Assembly: GCA_017549565.1 (NCBI GenBank)
Contig: JAFYUI010000017.1
Span: forward strand, 1 to 51,064
Source of the DNA: Clostridia bacterium
GTDB taxonomy: Bacteria; Bacillota; Clostridia; Oscillospirales; Acutalibacteraceae
Reading direction: 5' to 3'
Length of the DNA: 51,064 bases
Part shown: positions 33,250 through 41,578 of the stretch, in pieces
Numbering within the stretch: position 1 is the stretch's first letter
How the letters are laid out: each line of letters starts with the position of its first letter
Translations under genes and position numbers: made by a program
The notes under the pieces: generated by a model
What the model was told of the DNA's origin: nothing
The model's database searches: none
What the model saw: only the letters and a program-made list of their open reading frames with translations

Positions 33250-33256
33250 CTTTATC

Positions 33257-33997
33257 TTATTTCAATTCCTTTGTATGCAGTCCAGAACAAGAAATTGGTT
33301 GCTGACCTGCAAACAAATGCGATGTGTCACCAATACCAACAAAAATTCCGTGAGCTATTGGACGTGTAGCAATGTGCTGTTCCATATAAAGTGTTGTCAC
33401 CGAAGATGGCGGCAAGAAAATAGAATTCCACACAGCGACAAGTGGCATATTTAAAATATGTGCAATAAGCGAAGTGCCAAGCCCAAAATGGCAAAACAGC
33501 GCAATGGTCTTTTCTCTTTTGGCATCTGCTGAAATCTTATATAAATTACCCTCTCGCTTATAGCCATGGCTTTCAAGCAGCGCATCAAACTCTTTGCAGT
33601 TGCTTTCATAAGTGGCGGCAATTTCACTGCCGACTAAAAGCTCGCTTTGCTTCCACTTATTTATGTCGTAAAGGTCGCTGTCCCCTGTCCAAAGCTCGGG
33701 CGGCATATTCCAAGGCGATTTCATATTTTTATAAAAATCGGTGTCATACTGGCAGTTAAGTGCTGCGGGAAATTCACGCAACCAGTCAAGCACAACGGGG
33801 GTTATGCCAAGTGCCTCAGCAGTGGGCTTGGCGGTAAGCTGAGCCCTACCAAGCGGCGAAACATAAATATCCGTAATATTTTCATTTACAAGCTTTTTTG
33901 CAAGCAACTGTGCTTCCCTTTGCCCTCTTTCAGTTAAAGAATCGGTGGGATAATAAGGGTCGCCGTGGCGAATTATCAGTATTTTCAAATTTCTCAC
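33257..33997 (-). CDS. Histidine phosphatase family protein (phosphoglycerate mutase-like)
   Basis: This 246-aa protein has the RHG motif at the N-terminus (LIIRHGDPYY), the second motif SPLGRAQLTAKP and the later catalytic His in ALFCHFGLGTS, so it belongs to the histidine phosphatase superfamily. Substrate cannot be told from sequence. The start is GTG at 33997 or possibly TTG at 33988; no site is strong. It is the first ordinary chromosomal gene beyond the tRNA debris. Confidence 0.85.
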   Translation of the reverse strand: MRNLKILIIRHGDPYYPTDSLTERGQREAQLLAKKLVNENITDIYVSPLGRAQLTAKPTAEALGITPVVLDWLREFPAALNCQYDTDFYKNMKSPWNMPPELWTGDSDLYDINKWKQSELLVGSEIAATYESNCKEFDALLESHGYKREGNLYKISADAKREKTIALFCHFGLGTSLIAHILNMPLVAVWNSIFLPPSSVTTLYMEQHIATRPIAHGIFVGIGDTSHLFAGQQPISCSGLHTKELK

Positions 33998-34112
33998 AAC
34001 CTTGTTTTATATTAAAACCATTATAACACACTTTTTAAAATTGTGTTAGCATTTTAAAATTTTTAATGACTTTTTCTACAAATTGTGCTAAAATTTTTAC
34101 GAGGTGAGAATT
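33998..34112. other. Short divergent intergenic region
   Basis: This AT-rich gap lies between two divergent genes. It holds a GAGGTGAG ribosome site for the rightward gene; promoter boxes are likely but not distinctive. Confidence 0.5.
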
Positions 34113-34868
34113 ATGTTCTTTGAAACAAAAGAAACTATACCTGCTGGCGTTGGGTTTTCAACCTTTGACGTCACCCATTTGATTTGGCTTTTCGCAACAG
34201 TTGTTTCTATCACGGCGCTTGCGATTATTTACCGCAAGTTGAATTTTAAAAACCGAAATATTGTGCGAACAATTTTGGGCGTAATCATTGTTTTGTGCGA
34301 AATAATTAAGAATATTGTTGCCATAGCAGTTGGTGATTTCGGCATTGGGCATCTACCCTTTCACCTTTGCGGAATAAACATTTTGCTTATTGGTTTTGAC
34401 CTTATAAAGCAAACAAAAACCGTGCGCAATTTTCTTTATTACATTGGTATTCCGGGCGCCATGTTAGCATTGCTTTTCCCTAATTGGACAGTGCTTCCTT
34501 GTATGAACTTCTTTCATATACATAGTTTTACCATTCATCTATTGCTTGTTATGTATCCTGTTATTTTGGTTACAAGCGGTGAAGTTAAACCCAATATCAA
34601 AACCATGCCAAAGTGCATTTTGCTGCTTATTGGTTTAGCGATACCCATATATTTTATAAACTTGATTTTTGACACAAACTTTATGTTTTTAATGTCACCC
34701 GATACCGGAAATCCGTTAGAATTGTTTCAAAAGTATTTAGGCAGTCATCTTTGGGGCTTCCCAATATTACTTCCCATTATAATGTTTATAATGTATCTAC
34801 CATTATTTATAATATCAAAACTTGAGAAAAAAGAAAAAATAGAAGAAAAAGAAACTATAACCGTATAA
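34113..34868 (+). CDS. YwaF/TIGR02206-family membrane protein
   Basis: This protein of about 251 aa has six or seven predicted membrane helices with the family pattern HLIWLFATVVSITALAII, GIGHLPFHLCGINILLIGF, IPGAMLALLFPNWT and FFHIHSFTIHLLLVMYPV. I start it at the ATG of MFFETKE, 5 nt after GAGGTGAG. YwaF-like proteins are integral membrane proteins of unknown function in Firmicutes. Confidence 0.82.
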   Translation: MFFETKETIPAGVGFSTFDVTHLIWLFATVVSITALAIIYRKLNFKNRNIVRTILGVIIVLCEIIKNIVAIAVGDFGIGHLPFHLCGINILLIGFDLIKQTKTVRNFLYYIGIPGAMLALLFPNWTVLPCMNFFHIHSFTIHLLLVMYPVILVTSGEVKPNIKTMPKCILLLIGLAIPIYFINLIFDTNFMFLMSPDTGNPLELFQKYLGSHLWGFPILLPIIMFIMYLPLFIISKLEKKEKIEEKETITV

Positions 34869-34905
34869 AAAAAAGACTTGAAGATTAACTTCAAGTCCTT
34901 TTTTT
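34867..34905. terminator. Bidirectional terminator (YwaF-like / glycosyltransferase)
   Basis: The stem GACTTGAAG/CTTCAAGTC is flanked by A and T runs between two convergent genes. Confidence 0.9.
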
Positions 34906-34909
34906 ATAA

Positions 34910-35974
34910 TCACCCTTTAATTAACTTTCTAATTGCCATTTTTAGTTTATAAACGATATAATCTTTAAGTGTTGCTCTCTCTAAACACTTTATAAAACCA
35001 TTAACATCATCATTCTCTAAAGCAATTTTTAATTTTTGTTGCGTTTTATTCAAACCCTTATCATCTGCATAATAATTTTCTTCTTTGCAAATTGAATAGA
35101 TTTTATTAAATAATTGTTTAGTTTGCGAACCGTTGAATGAGTTGCGATAATATAAAGCGTTTTCAATCGGTCTGTTATTTTCTTCAAAAACTTTTGCTTC
35201 ACTTTTCCATTCAAATTCCGGAAAAAGTTTTTTAAATAACTTATTTGCTTCTAAAGTTACCTCAAAAGCGTTACTTCTTGGTTTGCCAACTAACGAATTC
35301 TGTCTAAAAATATAATTATATAATGCATCTTCTACAAATCCAATAGAATTGATTGCAGCATAATATTCAATGCAAAACATCCAATCTTCGCCGTGACTTC
35401 GTTTTTCATTAATTCTAATATTGTTTTTGTTTATAACGTCCAAAACAAAAATTTTATTCCAAAGACATGATAAACAATTATTGTTTTCATTTGAAAAACC
35501 TATTAAACATTTCACAATTTCTTCACGAATTTCTTCGTTATATAAAACGCGATTTTTAAATCTTGATTTTATAGTTAAAGTTTTTCCGTTTAAAAACACT
35601 TTCTGATAATTACAGCAAACACAATCTAATTTATCATTTGATATTGCTTTAATCATTTTGGAATACATTTTAGAATCTATGGTGTCATCTGAATCAACAA
35701 AGGTTATAAAAGGCATTGTAGCGTTATCAATACCGCAATTTCTTGCAGCGGCTACACCTTTGTTTTCATTATGTATAACAATTATTCTGTTATCTTTCTT
35801 TGCATAAGCATCTAAAATTTGAGCACTTGAATCAGTCGAACCGTCGTTTATACAAATAATTTCTAAATTCTTATATTCTTGATTTATAATGCTGTCCAAA
35901 CAATCAGCCAAATATTTTTCGCTGTTGTAAACAGGAATTATTACGGAAAGTCCCTCACAATTTTCATTACTCAA
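34910..35974 (-). CDS. Family 2 glycosyltransferase
   Basis: This 354-aa protein has a GT2 fold at residues 9-120: LSVIIPVYNSEKYLADCLDS, the nucleotide-binding ICINDGSTDSS, and the metal-binding VDSDDT. The C-terminal half is Lys/Asn-rich and helical, typical of cell-wall or exopolysaccharide transferases. I prefer the TTG at 35974 because GAGGGGG is 8 nt upstream; the longer frame to 36046 lacks a site. It is divergent from an XRE regulator. Confidence 0.85.
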   Translation of the reverse strand: MSNENCEGLSVIIPVYNSEKYLADCLDSIINQEYKNLEIICINDGSTDSSAQILDAYAKKDNRIIVIHNENKGVAAARNCGIDNATMPFITFVDSDDTIDSKMYSKMIKAISNDKLDCVCCNYQKVFLNGKTLTIKSRFKNRVLYNEEIREEIVKCLIGFSNENNNCLSCLWNKIFVLDVINKNNIRINEKRSHGEDWMFCIEYYAAINSIGFVEDALYNYIFRQNSLVGKPRSNAFEVTLEANKLFKKLFPEFEWKSEAKVFEENNRPIENALYYRNSFNGSQTKQLFNKIYSICKEENYYADDKGLNKTQQKLKIALENDDVNGFIKCLERATLKDYIVYKLKMAIRKLIKG

Positions 35975-36017
35975 AATGATAACCCCCTCAGATTTTATCA
36001 TTATTATAGCAACGTTT

Positions 36018-36051
36018 TCCACAAATATCAATACATAATTCCACAAATATT
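36018..36051 (+). promoter_or_regulatory. 12-bp direct repeat upstream of XRE gene
   Basis: TTCCACAAATAT occurs at 36018-36029 and 36040-36051, 22 bp apart, in the gap between the glycosyltransferase and the XRE gene. The TTCCACAAA half also appears in the CI operator spacer. It is a likely binding site for the adjacent regulator. Confidence 0.55.
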
Positions 36052-36103
36052 AAATTTAATATAATAATATAGAATTAATGATTTTGTAGAGAGAAGGACT
36101 TTA

Positions 36104-36397
36104 ATGCGAGAATTTTCGGAAATAGCAAAAGAATTACGAGAGTCAAAACACCTCACTCAAACTCAACTTGCTGAAAGAATGTGGGTTAAAAAATCCATTA
36201 TTTCAGCATACGAAACTGATGCCAGACCTCCCAGTCTTGACTTGCTCATTAAATATGCAAAAGAATTTAATGTTTCAACAGATTATTTATTAGGTATAGA
36301 AAGTAATAAAGCCATAAAAGTTGATAATCTTACAGATGCACAAATAAACATCTTAAATGATTTGATAAATGAATTTATAAAAAAGAATAAAGAATAA
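36104..36397 (+). CDS. XRE-family transcriptional regulator
   Basis: This 97-aa protein has an XRE helix-turn-helix (LRESKHLTQTQLAERM, KSIISAYETDARPPSLDLLI) and an acidic C-terminal helix. It is similar to the N-terminus of the phage CI repressor but lacks a peptidase domain. The upstream direct repeat and the adjacent glycosyltransferase suggest local regulation. Confidence 0.85.
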   Translation: MREFSEIAKELRESKHLTQTQLAERMWVKKSIISAYETDARPPSLDLLIKYAKEFNVSTDYLLGIESNKAIKVDNLTDAQINILNDLINEFIKKNKE

Positions 36398-36431
36398 AAA
36401 AGGACTTGGAAAAATCTTTCCAAGTCCTTTT
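36396..36431. terminator. Terminator between XRE gene and GGGtGRT gene
   Basis: The stem AAGGACTTGGAAA/TTTCCAAGTCCTT is flanked by A/T runs; it serves both convergent genes. Confidence 0.88.
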
Positions 36432-36461
36432 AATTATGCATTCCGAATGACTAATTCCGAA

Positions 36462-37463
36462 TCATTTATTAAGTGCTTCGTTAACTGCAACTGCGCAAGC
36501 AACAGTCATACCAACCATTGGGTTGTTACCAGCACCGATAAGACCCATCATTTCTACGTGAGCAGGAACTGATGAAGAACCTGCAAACTGAGCGTCAGAG
36601 TGCATACGGCCCATAGTATCGGTCATACCGTAAGAAGCGGGGCCTGCAGCCATATTATCGGGGTGGAGTGTACGACCTGTACCGCCGCCCGATGCAACTG
36701 AGAAGTACTTCTTGCCTTGTTCGATACATTCTTTCTTATATGTGCCTGCAACGGGATGTTGGAAGCGGGTTGGGTTGGTTGAGTTACCTGTGATAGAAAC
36801 GTCAACACCTTCCTTGTGCATGATTGCAACGCCTTCGCGAACATCATCAGCACCGTAGCAACGAACCTTTGAACGTTCACCGTTTGAGAAAGCAGTTTCT
36901 TCAACGATGGTAAGCTCACCTGTGTAATAGTCAAACTTGGTTTGAACATAGGTAAAGCCGTTGATTCTTGAAATAATCTTAGCAGCGTCTTTACCAAGAC
37001 CGTTAAGAACAACACGGAGAGGTTCTTTTCTTGCTTTGTTTGCGCTGCGAGCAAGACCGATAGCGCCTTCAGCAGCAGCAAATGATTCGTGACCTGCAAG
37101 GAATGCGAAGCATTTTGTTTCATCTCTTAAAAGCATTGCGCCGAGGTTACCGTGGCCGATACCAACCTTACGGTCGTCAGCAACTGAACCGGGGATGCAG
37201 AAAGACTGAAGACCAACACCGATTTTTTCAGCAGCTTCAGCAGCAGACTTAACTTCGTCCTTAATAGCGATAGCACAACCTACAACATAAGCCCAAGCAG
37301 CGTTTTCAAAGCAGATAGGTTGAATACCCTTAACGATGTTATAAGCATCAACGCCGGCTTTGTCACAGATTTCCTTTGCCTCTTCAATGGAGGAAATGCC
37401 ATGCTTTGCAAGTTCAGCGTTAATTTGATTTATTCTTCTGTCATAACTTTCAAATAATGCCAT
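36462..37463 (-). CDS. GGGtGRT protein
   Basis: This 333-aa protein begins at MALFESYD, with AAGGAGGAAAC upstream; the longer frame runs into the partner gene. It carries the name-giving VASGGGTGRTLHPDNMA at residues about 258-270 and the conserved SYGMTDTMGRMHSDAQFAGS. This family is conserved in many anaerobic Firmicutes and other groups but its function is unknown. It is nearly always next to the NifU-like partner found here. Confidence 0.88.
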   Translation of the reverse strand: MALFESYDRRINQINAELAKHGISSIEEAKEICDKAGVDAYNIVKGIQPICFENAAWAYVVGCAIAIKDEVKSAAEAAEKIGVGLQSFCIPGSVADDRKVGIGHGNLGAMLLRDETKCFAFLAGHESFAAAEGAIGLARSANKARKEPLRVVLNGLGKDAAKIISRINGFTYVQTKFDYYTGELTIVEETAFSNGERSKVRCYGADDVREGVAIMHKEGVDVSITGNSTNPTRFQHPVAGTYKKECIEQGKKYFSVASGGGTGRTLHPDNMAAGPASYGMTDTMGRMHSDAQFAGSSSVPAHVEMMGLIGAGNNPMVGMTVACAVAVNEALNK

Positions 37464-37476
37464 TATTGTTTCCTCC

Positions 37477-38169
37477 TTATTCTTCTCTTGGGTCGATGAG
37501 ACGAGCAGCATCATCAACACGGCCATACTGACCGCTTGCCTTTGCTAATGCTTCGTTAGCATCCATACCCTTTTTAATCATTTCCATCATCTTGCCAAGG
37601 TGTACAAACTTATAGCCGATGATAGCGTCGTTTTCGTCAATAGCGATTTTGGTGATATAACCCTCAGCCAATTCGAGATAGCGTGGGCCCTTTGCCTTTG
37701 TAGCAAAGGTTGTACCAACCTGTGAACGAAGACCCTTACCCAAGTCTTCAAGACCAGCACCAATGGGAAGACCGCCTTCAGAGAAAGCAGTTTGTGTACG
37801 ACCATAAACGATTTGTAAGAACAATTCGCGCATTGCGGTGTTGATAGCGTCACAAACAAGGTCAGTATTAAGTGCTTCAAGGATGGTTTTACCAACCAAA
37901 ATTTCAGAAGCCATAGCAGCCGAGTGTGTCATACCCGAGCAACCAAGTGTTTCAACCAAAGCTTCTTCGATAATACCCTCTTTAACATTAAGGGTTAATT
38001 TACAGGTTCCCTGTTGAGGAGCGCACCAGCCCACACCGTGAGTAAGGCCTGATACATCTTTAACCTCTTTAACTTGAACCCATTTGCCCTCCTCCGGAAT
38101 GGGAGCAGGACCGTGATATGTGCCTTTTGCTAAAGGACACATATTTTCTACTTCATGTGAATAGTTCAT
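37477..38169 (-). CDS. NifU-like iron-sulfur scaffold protein (GGGtGRT partner)
   Basis: This is a 230-aa protein. Cys49 and Cys56 (GWCAPQQGTC) and Cys77 (LGCSGMTH) are spaced like the three cysteines of the NifU/IscU scaffold fold, though the domain is embedded in an unusual longer protein. It lies just upstream of the GGGtGRT gene in one operon with a strong promoter and AAAGGAG site. An iron-sulfur or metal-related role is likely; the exact reaction is not known. Confidence 0.85.
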   Translation of the reverse strand: MNYSHEVENMCPLAKGTYHGPAPIPEEGKWVQVKEVKDVSGLTHGVGWCAPQQGTCKLTLNVKEGIIEEALVETLGCSGMTHSAAMASEILVGKTILEALNTDLVCDAINTAMRELFLQIVYGRTQTAFSEGGLPIGAGLEDLGKGLRSQVGTTFATKAKGPRYLELAEGYITKIAIDENDAIIGYKFVHLGKMMEMIKKGMDANEALAKASGQYGRVDDAARLIDPREE

Positions 38170-38198
38170 ATATGTACTCCTTTCGGTTATATAACAAT

Positions 38199-38227
38199 AT
38201 TATATCAAAAACGACATTAAAAAACAA
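38199..38227 (-). promoter_or_regulatory. Promoter of the NifU-like/GGGtGRT operon
   Basis: Minus-strand TTGTTT and TATAAT are 17 bp apart, about 30 bp before the NifU-like start. Confidence 0.72.
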
Positions 38228-38246
38228 TAGTCATTATGATAGTTTT

Positions 38247-38528
38247 TTAACAAATTTGTGCCAAAATACTGTTAAAATAATCAGTGGCGGCAGCTTGTTC
38301 AGCCAACATTAAATTTTCCTTTTGCTCGAAGTTAACTTCACTTTTGCAAATTGCCAAAATTTCGGCCTTTAAAATTTCACATCTGCCAAAAATTAAATTA
38401 ACAAGCTCTTTGCAATTTTCGGGGTTCTTTTCGGTTATGACACCGCTGATTTTTGTGGCTTCAATAACCGCTTTGCCAATAATTTTCGAGCCCATTTCCA
38501 TTTCAGCCGATAATAAATTTTCTTGCAT
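38247..38528 (-). CDS. Hypothetical small helical protein
   Basis: This 93-aa protein starts at MQENLLSAEMEMG after GAGAGGTG. It is acidic and all-helical (MGSKIIGKAVIEATKISGV, IAILAICKSEVNFEQKEN) with four Cys/Asn-rich turns. It lies between the EnvC-like gene and the NifU-like operon; function unknown. Confidence 0.6.
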   Translation of the reverse strand: MQENLLSAEMEMGSKIIGKAVIEATKISGVITEKNPENCKELVNLIFGRCEILKAEILAICKSEVNFEQKENLMLAEQAAATDYFNSILAQIC

Positions 38529-38546
38529 AAAAACACCTCTCACTAT

Positions 38547-38571
38547 AAAAGCCACCAAAAAGGTGGCCTTT
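38547..38571 (-). terminator. Terminator after the EnvC-like gene
   Basis: Minus-strand stem GGCCACC/GGTGGC with a TTTT tail, directly after the M23 gene stop. Confidence 0.85.
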
Positions 38572-38575
38572 ATTT

Positions 38576-39769
38576 TTAGAAATAGCTCATTGGGTTAACC
38601 CAAGCATTATTTTTCATAACACCAAAGTGCAAGTGCGGACCTGTTGAACGACCTGTTGAGCCGAGATAACCAATAATTTGTCCCTTTTTAACATAGGTGC
38701 CGTTTGAAACGGTAACACTGCCCATATGTGCATAATATGCCTTATAATTTGCACCATTAAACGAACCGTGGTCAATTGCGACATAGTTACCATAACCGCT
38801 GCCACAGCAGGTTTTAAGCGGGCTTTTGCCATAATTATGCTTACATGACTTAACGCAAATATAAACCTTACCGTCAGCCATTGCATAAATCGGTATACCA
38901 TATTGACCGTTAGAAACGTCAACACCGTTATGCATTCTGCCCCAACGCTTACCAAAATATGATGAAATGCGTCTTGTGGTGGTGGGCCATAAGAATTTAC
39001 CGTCGTTTACAAGGTTGCCACCGGCACTGCCGTATAAAATTTGGTTAAGGTCGGCTTCCATTTGTTGAAGCTCGCGGTCAACGGCATTTTTGTCAGACTG
39101 GGTTGCGCTTTGTTCCTTATTTATAGAATTGATAACCTTTTGAATTTCGTTAGCATCGGCTTGAAGCTTTGCTTGGTCCTTAGCAATTTCGGCCTTTACG
39201 GCTGATTGCTCCTCCAAAAGTTTATTGTTTTCTTCAATCTTTTTATTAAGTCGCTGAATTTCAGCCGCAATATCCTCCATCATTTTTTTATCCTTTGCGG
39301 AAATTGATGCAGTAAGTCGGGCAAGCTGCAAAAATTCAGAAAAGCTTTTTGCACCCAAAAGAATTTGCAAATTGCTGCCGGTATTGCTCATTTGAACGGC
39401 GCGAAGACGCCTTTTGAATTTTTCTTTATCAGCTTCAATTTGCTTATTATTTGCTTCAATAGTTGCTTTGTTGTCATCGATTTGTTTATTGATAGCAGCA
39501 ATTTGTTGGTTGCAGGCATTTATCTTGTTGTTAACAACCGCCATTTTGCTTTCAATTTTATCTTTAAGCTTTTTTTGTTCGTTTTTATCTTTTTTAAGCT
39601 GATTAATTTCAGCTTGAAGCTTTGATGATTCCTTTTCAAGCGCATCAATTTCCTTTTGAATTTCAGAAGCTGATTTAGCGCTTACAGGAGTTGAAGACAT
39701 CACAGCCGTACCACTGATTACAACAACTATTAAAACAAGCGATAAAAGTTTAAAAAGTTTTTGTTTCAT
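38576..39769 (-). CDS. EnvC-like M23 peptidase / FtsEX-activated amidase activator
   Basis: This is a 397-aa protein. Residues 1-31 are a signal peptide, residues 32-235 a long coiled coil (IQKEIDALEKESSKLQAE and further heptads), and residues 255-397 an M23 LytM domain with the zinc motifs HNGVDVS and HLHFG, plus AHM. It lies downstream of FtsX. In Gram-positives FtsEX controls such coiled-coil hydrolases (PcsB/EnvC type) at the septum. A Cys-containing insert (CVKSCKHNYGKSPLKTCC) is unusual. Confidence 0.88.
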   Translation of the reverse strand: MKQKLFKLLSLVLIVVVISGTAVMSSTPVSAKSASEIQKEIDALEKESSKLQAEINQLKKDKNEQKKLKDKIESKMAVVNNKINACNQQIAAINKQIDDNKATIEANNKQIEADKEKFKRRLRAVQMSNTGSNLQILLGAKSFSEFLQLARLTASISAKDKKMMEDIAAEIQRLNKKIEENNKLLEEQSAVKAEIAKDQAKLQADANEIQKVINSINKEQSATQSDKNAVDRELQQMEADLNQILYGSAGGNLVNDGKFLWPTTTRRISSYFGKRWGRMHNGVDVSNGQYGIPIYAMADGKVYICVKSCKHNYGKSPLKTCCGSGYGNYVAIDHGSFNGANYKAYYAHMGSVTVSNGTYVKKGQIIGYLGSTGRSTGPHLHFGVMKNNAWVNPMSYF

Positions 39770-39792
39770 TAAAATCTCCTAAAAGGTTTAAG

Positions 39793-40839
39793 TTATATTG
39801 CCGCAAATTCGCTGCCCTCGTGTTTTAAGTATTTGCCAATCATAATTGCACTGCCTATAACACCTGCAAAAATGCCAATTGCCGCAAACATAAGGAAGAG
39901 GACAAATGCCATATCGCCGTATTTAACAACAGAGCCAAGAGATTTAACAATGGTTTCGGTTGCGATACGATAGCAGAAGTAAAGTAAAACCTCTGAAATA
40001 ACGGCGGAAATTAAGCCAATTATCATACCCTCAACCACAAAGGGAATTCTTACAAAAGCGTCGGTTGCACCAACTGCCTTCATAATGCTTATTTCAAGCT
40101 TGCGGCTGTACATTGTAATACGAATTGTGTTTGAAACAATTACAAGAGCGATGATAACCAAAATTGCAATAATCCAAAAGCCCGCAACGCCGATACCTTT
40201 TTTCAAAGCATTTATGGTGTTTGCCATTTCACTTTGTGAGGTGATTGAAGCAACACCCTCAAGCTTTTCAATTTGCTTTATAGTTTCATCAAACTTTGCC
40301 ATATCACGCATTGTAACCTTTGCCGCACAGGACATTGGGTTTTCCTCATCAAGAAAAGCAAAGTCATCCTTCATATCATCGGGTATTAAATGCTTGGCAT
40401 CTTCAAGCCCTTTTTCACTTGAAACATATTCGGCATTTAAAACATTATCAAGCTTTTCAATTTCAGCACACAGTGCCTTTGCTTCTTTTTCATCGTGAAT
40501 GATATAGTCAGTTTCTTTAATACCGTTTTTATCACCCGCCGGGGTTTGGGTGGTGTTTTCAGCACCGCTTTCGGCAGTGCTTTGGGTAGCGCTTGCTGTA
40601 TCGTCCTTTTCATCGTTTTCATAAAGCGCCCAGTTATAGTCCTTCATAGAAACGATAACGACATTTTGCTCCTCCAAATTGCCGATAGCAAGATTAACAT
40701 TTTCGGAAATTAACACTGCAAGACCCATAATGGTCATACAAGCAACCAAAACACCAACCGACGCCAATGTCATAAGGCGGTTTGCCCAGGTGTTTCGCAC
40801 ACCCTCGAAGGCGAGATATTTAATACTTGAAAGCTTCAT
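39793..40839 (-). CDS. ftsX: Cell-division protein FtsX
   Basis: This 348-aa protein has an N-terminal helix (residues about 20-42), a large extracellular loop with an Asp/Thr/Ala-rich insertion, and three C-terminal membrane helices (VAGFWIIAILVIIALVIVSN and later). The arrangement is that of FtsX, the permease-like partner of FtsE. Its start overlaps the ftsE stop (TAATG). The extracellular loop is expected to touch the downstream EnvC-like protein. Confidence 0.9.
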   Translation of the reverse strand: MKLSSIKYLAFEGVRNTWANRLMTLASVGVLVACMTIMGLAVLISENVNLAIGNLEEQNVVIVSMKDYNWALYENDEKDDTASATQSTAESGAENTTQTPAGDKNGIKETDYIIHDEKEAKALCAEIEKLDNVLNAEYVSSEKGLEDAKHLIPDDMKDDFAFLDEENPMSCAAKVTMRDMAKFDETIKQIEKLEGVASITSQSEMANTINALKKGIGVAGFWIIAILVIIALVIVSNTIRITMYSRKLEISIMKAVGATDAFVRIPFVVEGMIIGLISAVISEVLLYFCYRIATETIVKSLGSVVKYGDMAFVLFLMFAAIGIFAGVIGSAIMIGKYLKHEGSEFAAI

Positions 40840-41555
40840 TAAATATCACCTCCAACATTGTCTGCCACAATTTTGCCGCTATCAAGCATAATTACACGGT
40901 GCTGAAAATCGCGTACAAGGTTGTGGTCGTGGGTTACCATTAAAATGGTTGTACCCTTTCGGTTAATTTCGGTTAAAAGCGAAACGATTTCATAAGACAT
41001 ATTGGGGTCAACATTACCTGTGGGCTCGTCCGCAATGATAAGGTCAGGTGAATTTACAAGTGCACGAGCAAGACCGACACGCTGCTGCTCGCCGCCCGAA
41101 AGCTGATTAGGCATTGAGCGTGCCTTGTGGCCAAGACCAACCTTTGCAAGTGCTTTTGAAACCTCTTTACGAATGTCTCTGCCGTCAGCACCGACAACGC
41201 GCATTGCAAATGCAACATTGTCAAAAACATTCATCGTGGGAATAAGGCGGAAGTCCTGAAAAACAATGCCCATTGTTCTGCGAAGCATTGGAACATCTTT
41301 TCTTTTCATTTTCGTAAGGTCAAAGCCGTTAACGGTGATTTTGCCTGTGTTTGCCTTTTCTTCACGCATTATAAGCTTCATAAAGGTACTTTTACCTGCA
41401 CCCGAAGAGCCAACTACAAAAACAAACTCGCCGTTGTTTATTTTAATATTAACATCATCAAGTGCGTGGGTGCCTGTTTGGTAGGTTTTAGACACACCGC
41501 GAAACTCGATAATCGGTTTAACATTTTGTTCAGTAAACTGCTGAAAGTTTTCCAT
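40839..41555 (-). CDS. ftsE: Cell-division ATP-binding protein FtsE
   Basis: This 238-aa ABC ATPase has Walker [10 protein letters not shown] (about 49-57), signature LSGGEQQR, Walker [10 protein letters not shown] and the conserved THDHNLV. With FtsX and the M23 protein it forms a complete FtsEX-hydrolase division module transcribed leftwards. Confidence 0.93.
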   Translation of the reverse strand: MENFQQFTEQNVKPIIEFRGVSKTYQTGTHALDDVNIKINNGEFVFVVGSSGAGKSTFMKLIMREEKANTGKITVNGFDLTKMKRKDVPMLRRTMGIVFQDFRLIPTMNVFDNVAFAMRVVGADGRDIRKEVSKALAKVGLGHKARSMPNQLSGGEQQRVGLARALVNSPDLIIADEPTGNVDPNMSYEIVSLLTEINRKGTTILMVTHDHNLVRDFQHRVIMLDSGKIVADNVGGDI

Positions 41556-41578
41556 TTAAAAATTCCTTTTTAAAAAAA

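Noticed and set aside
38576-39769. M23 protein as a phage lysin
   Set aside because: It has a signal peptide and coiled coil and follows ftsE-ftsX, so it is the division hydrolase; the phage endolysin is at 50091-50822.
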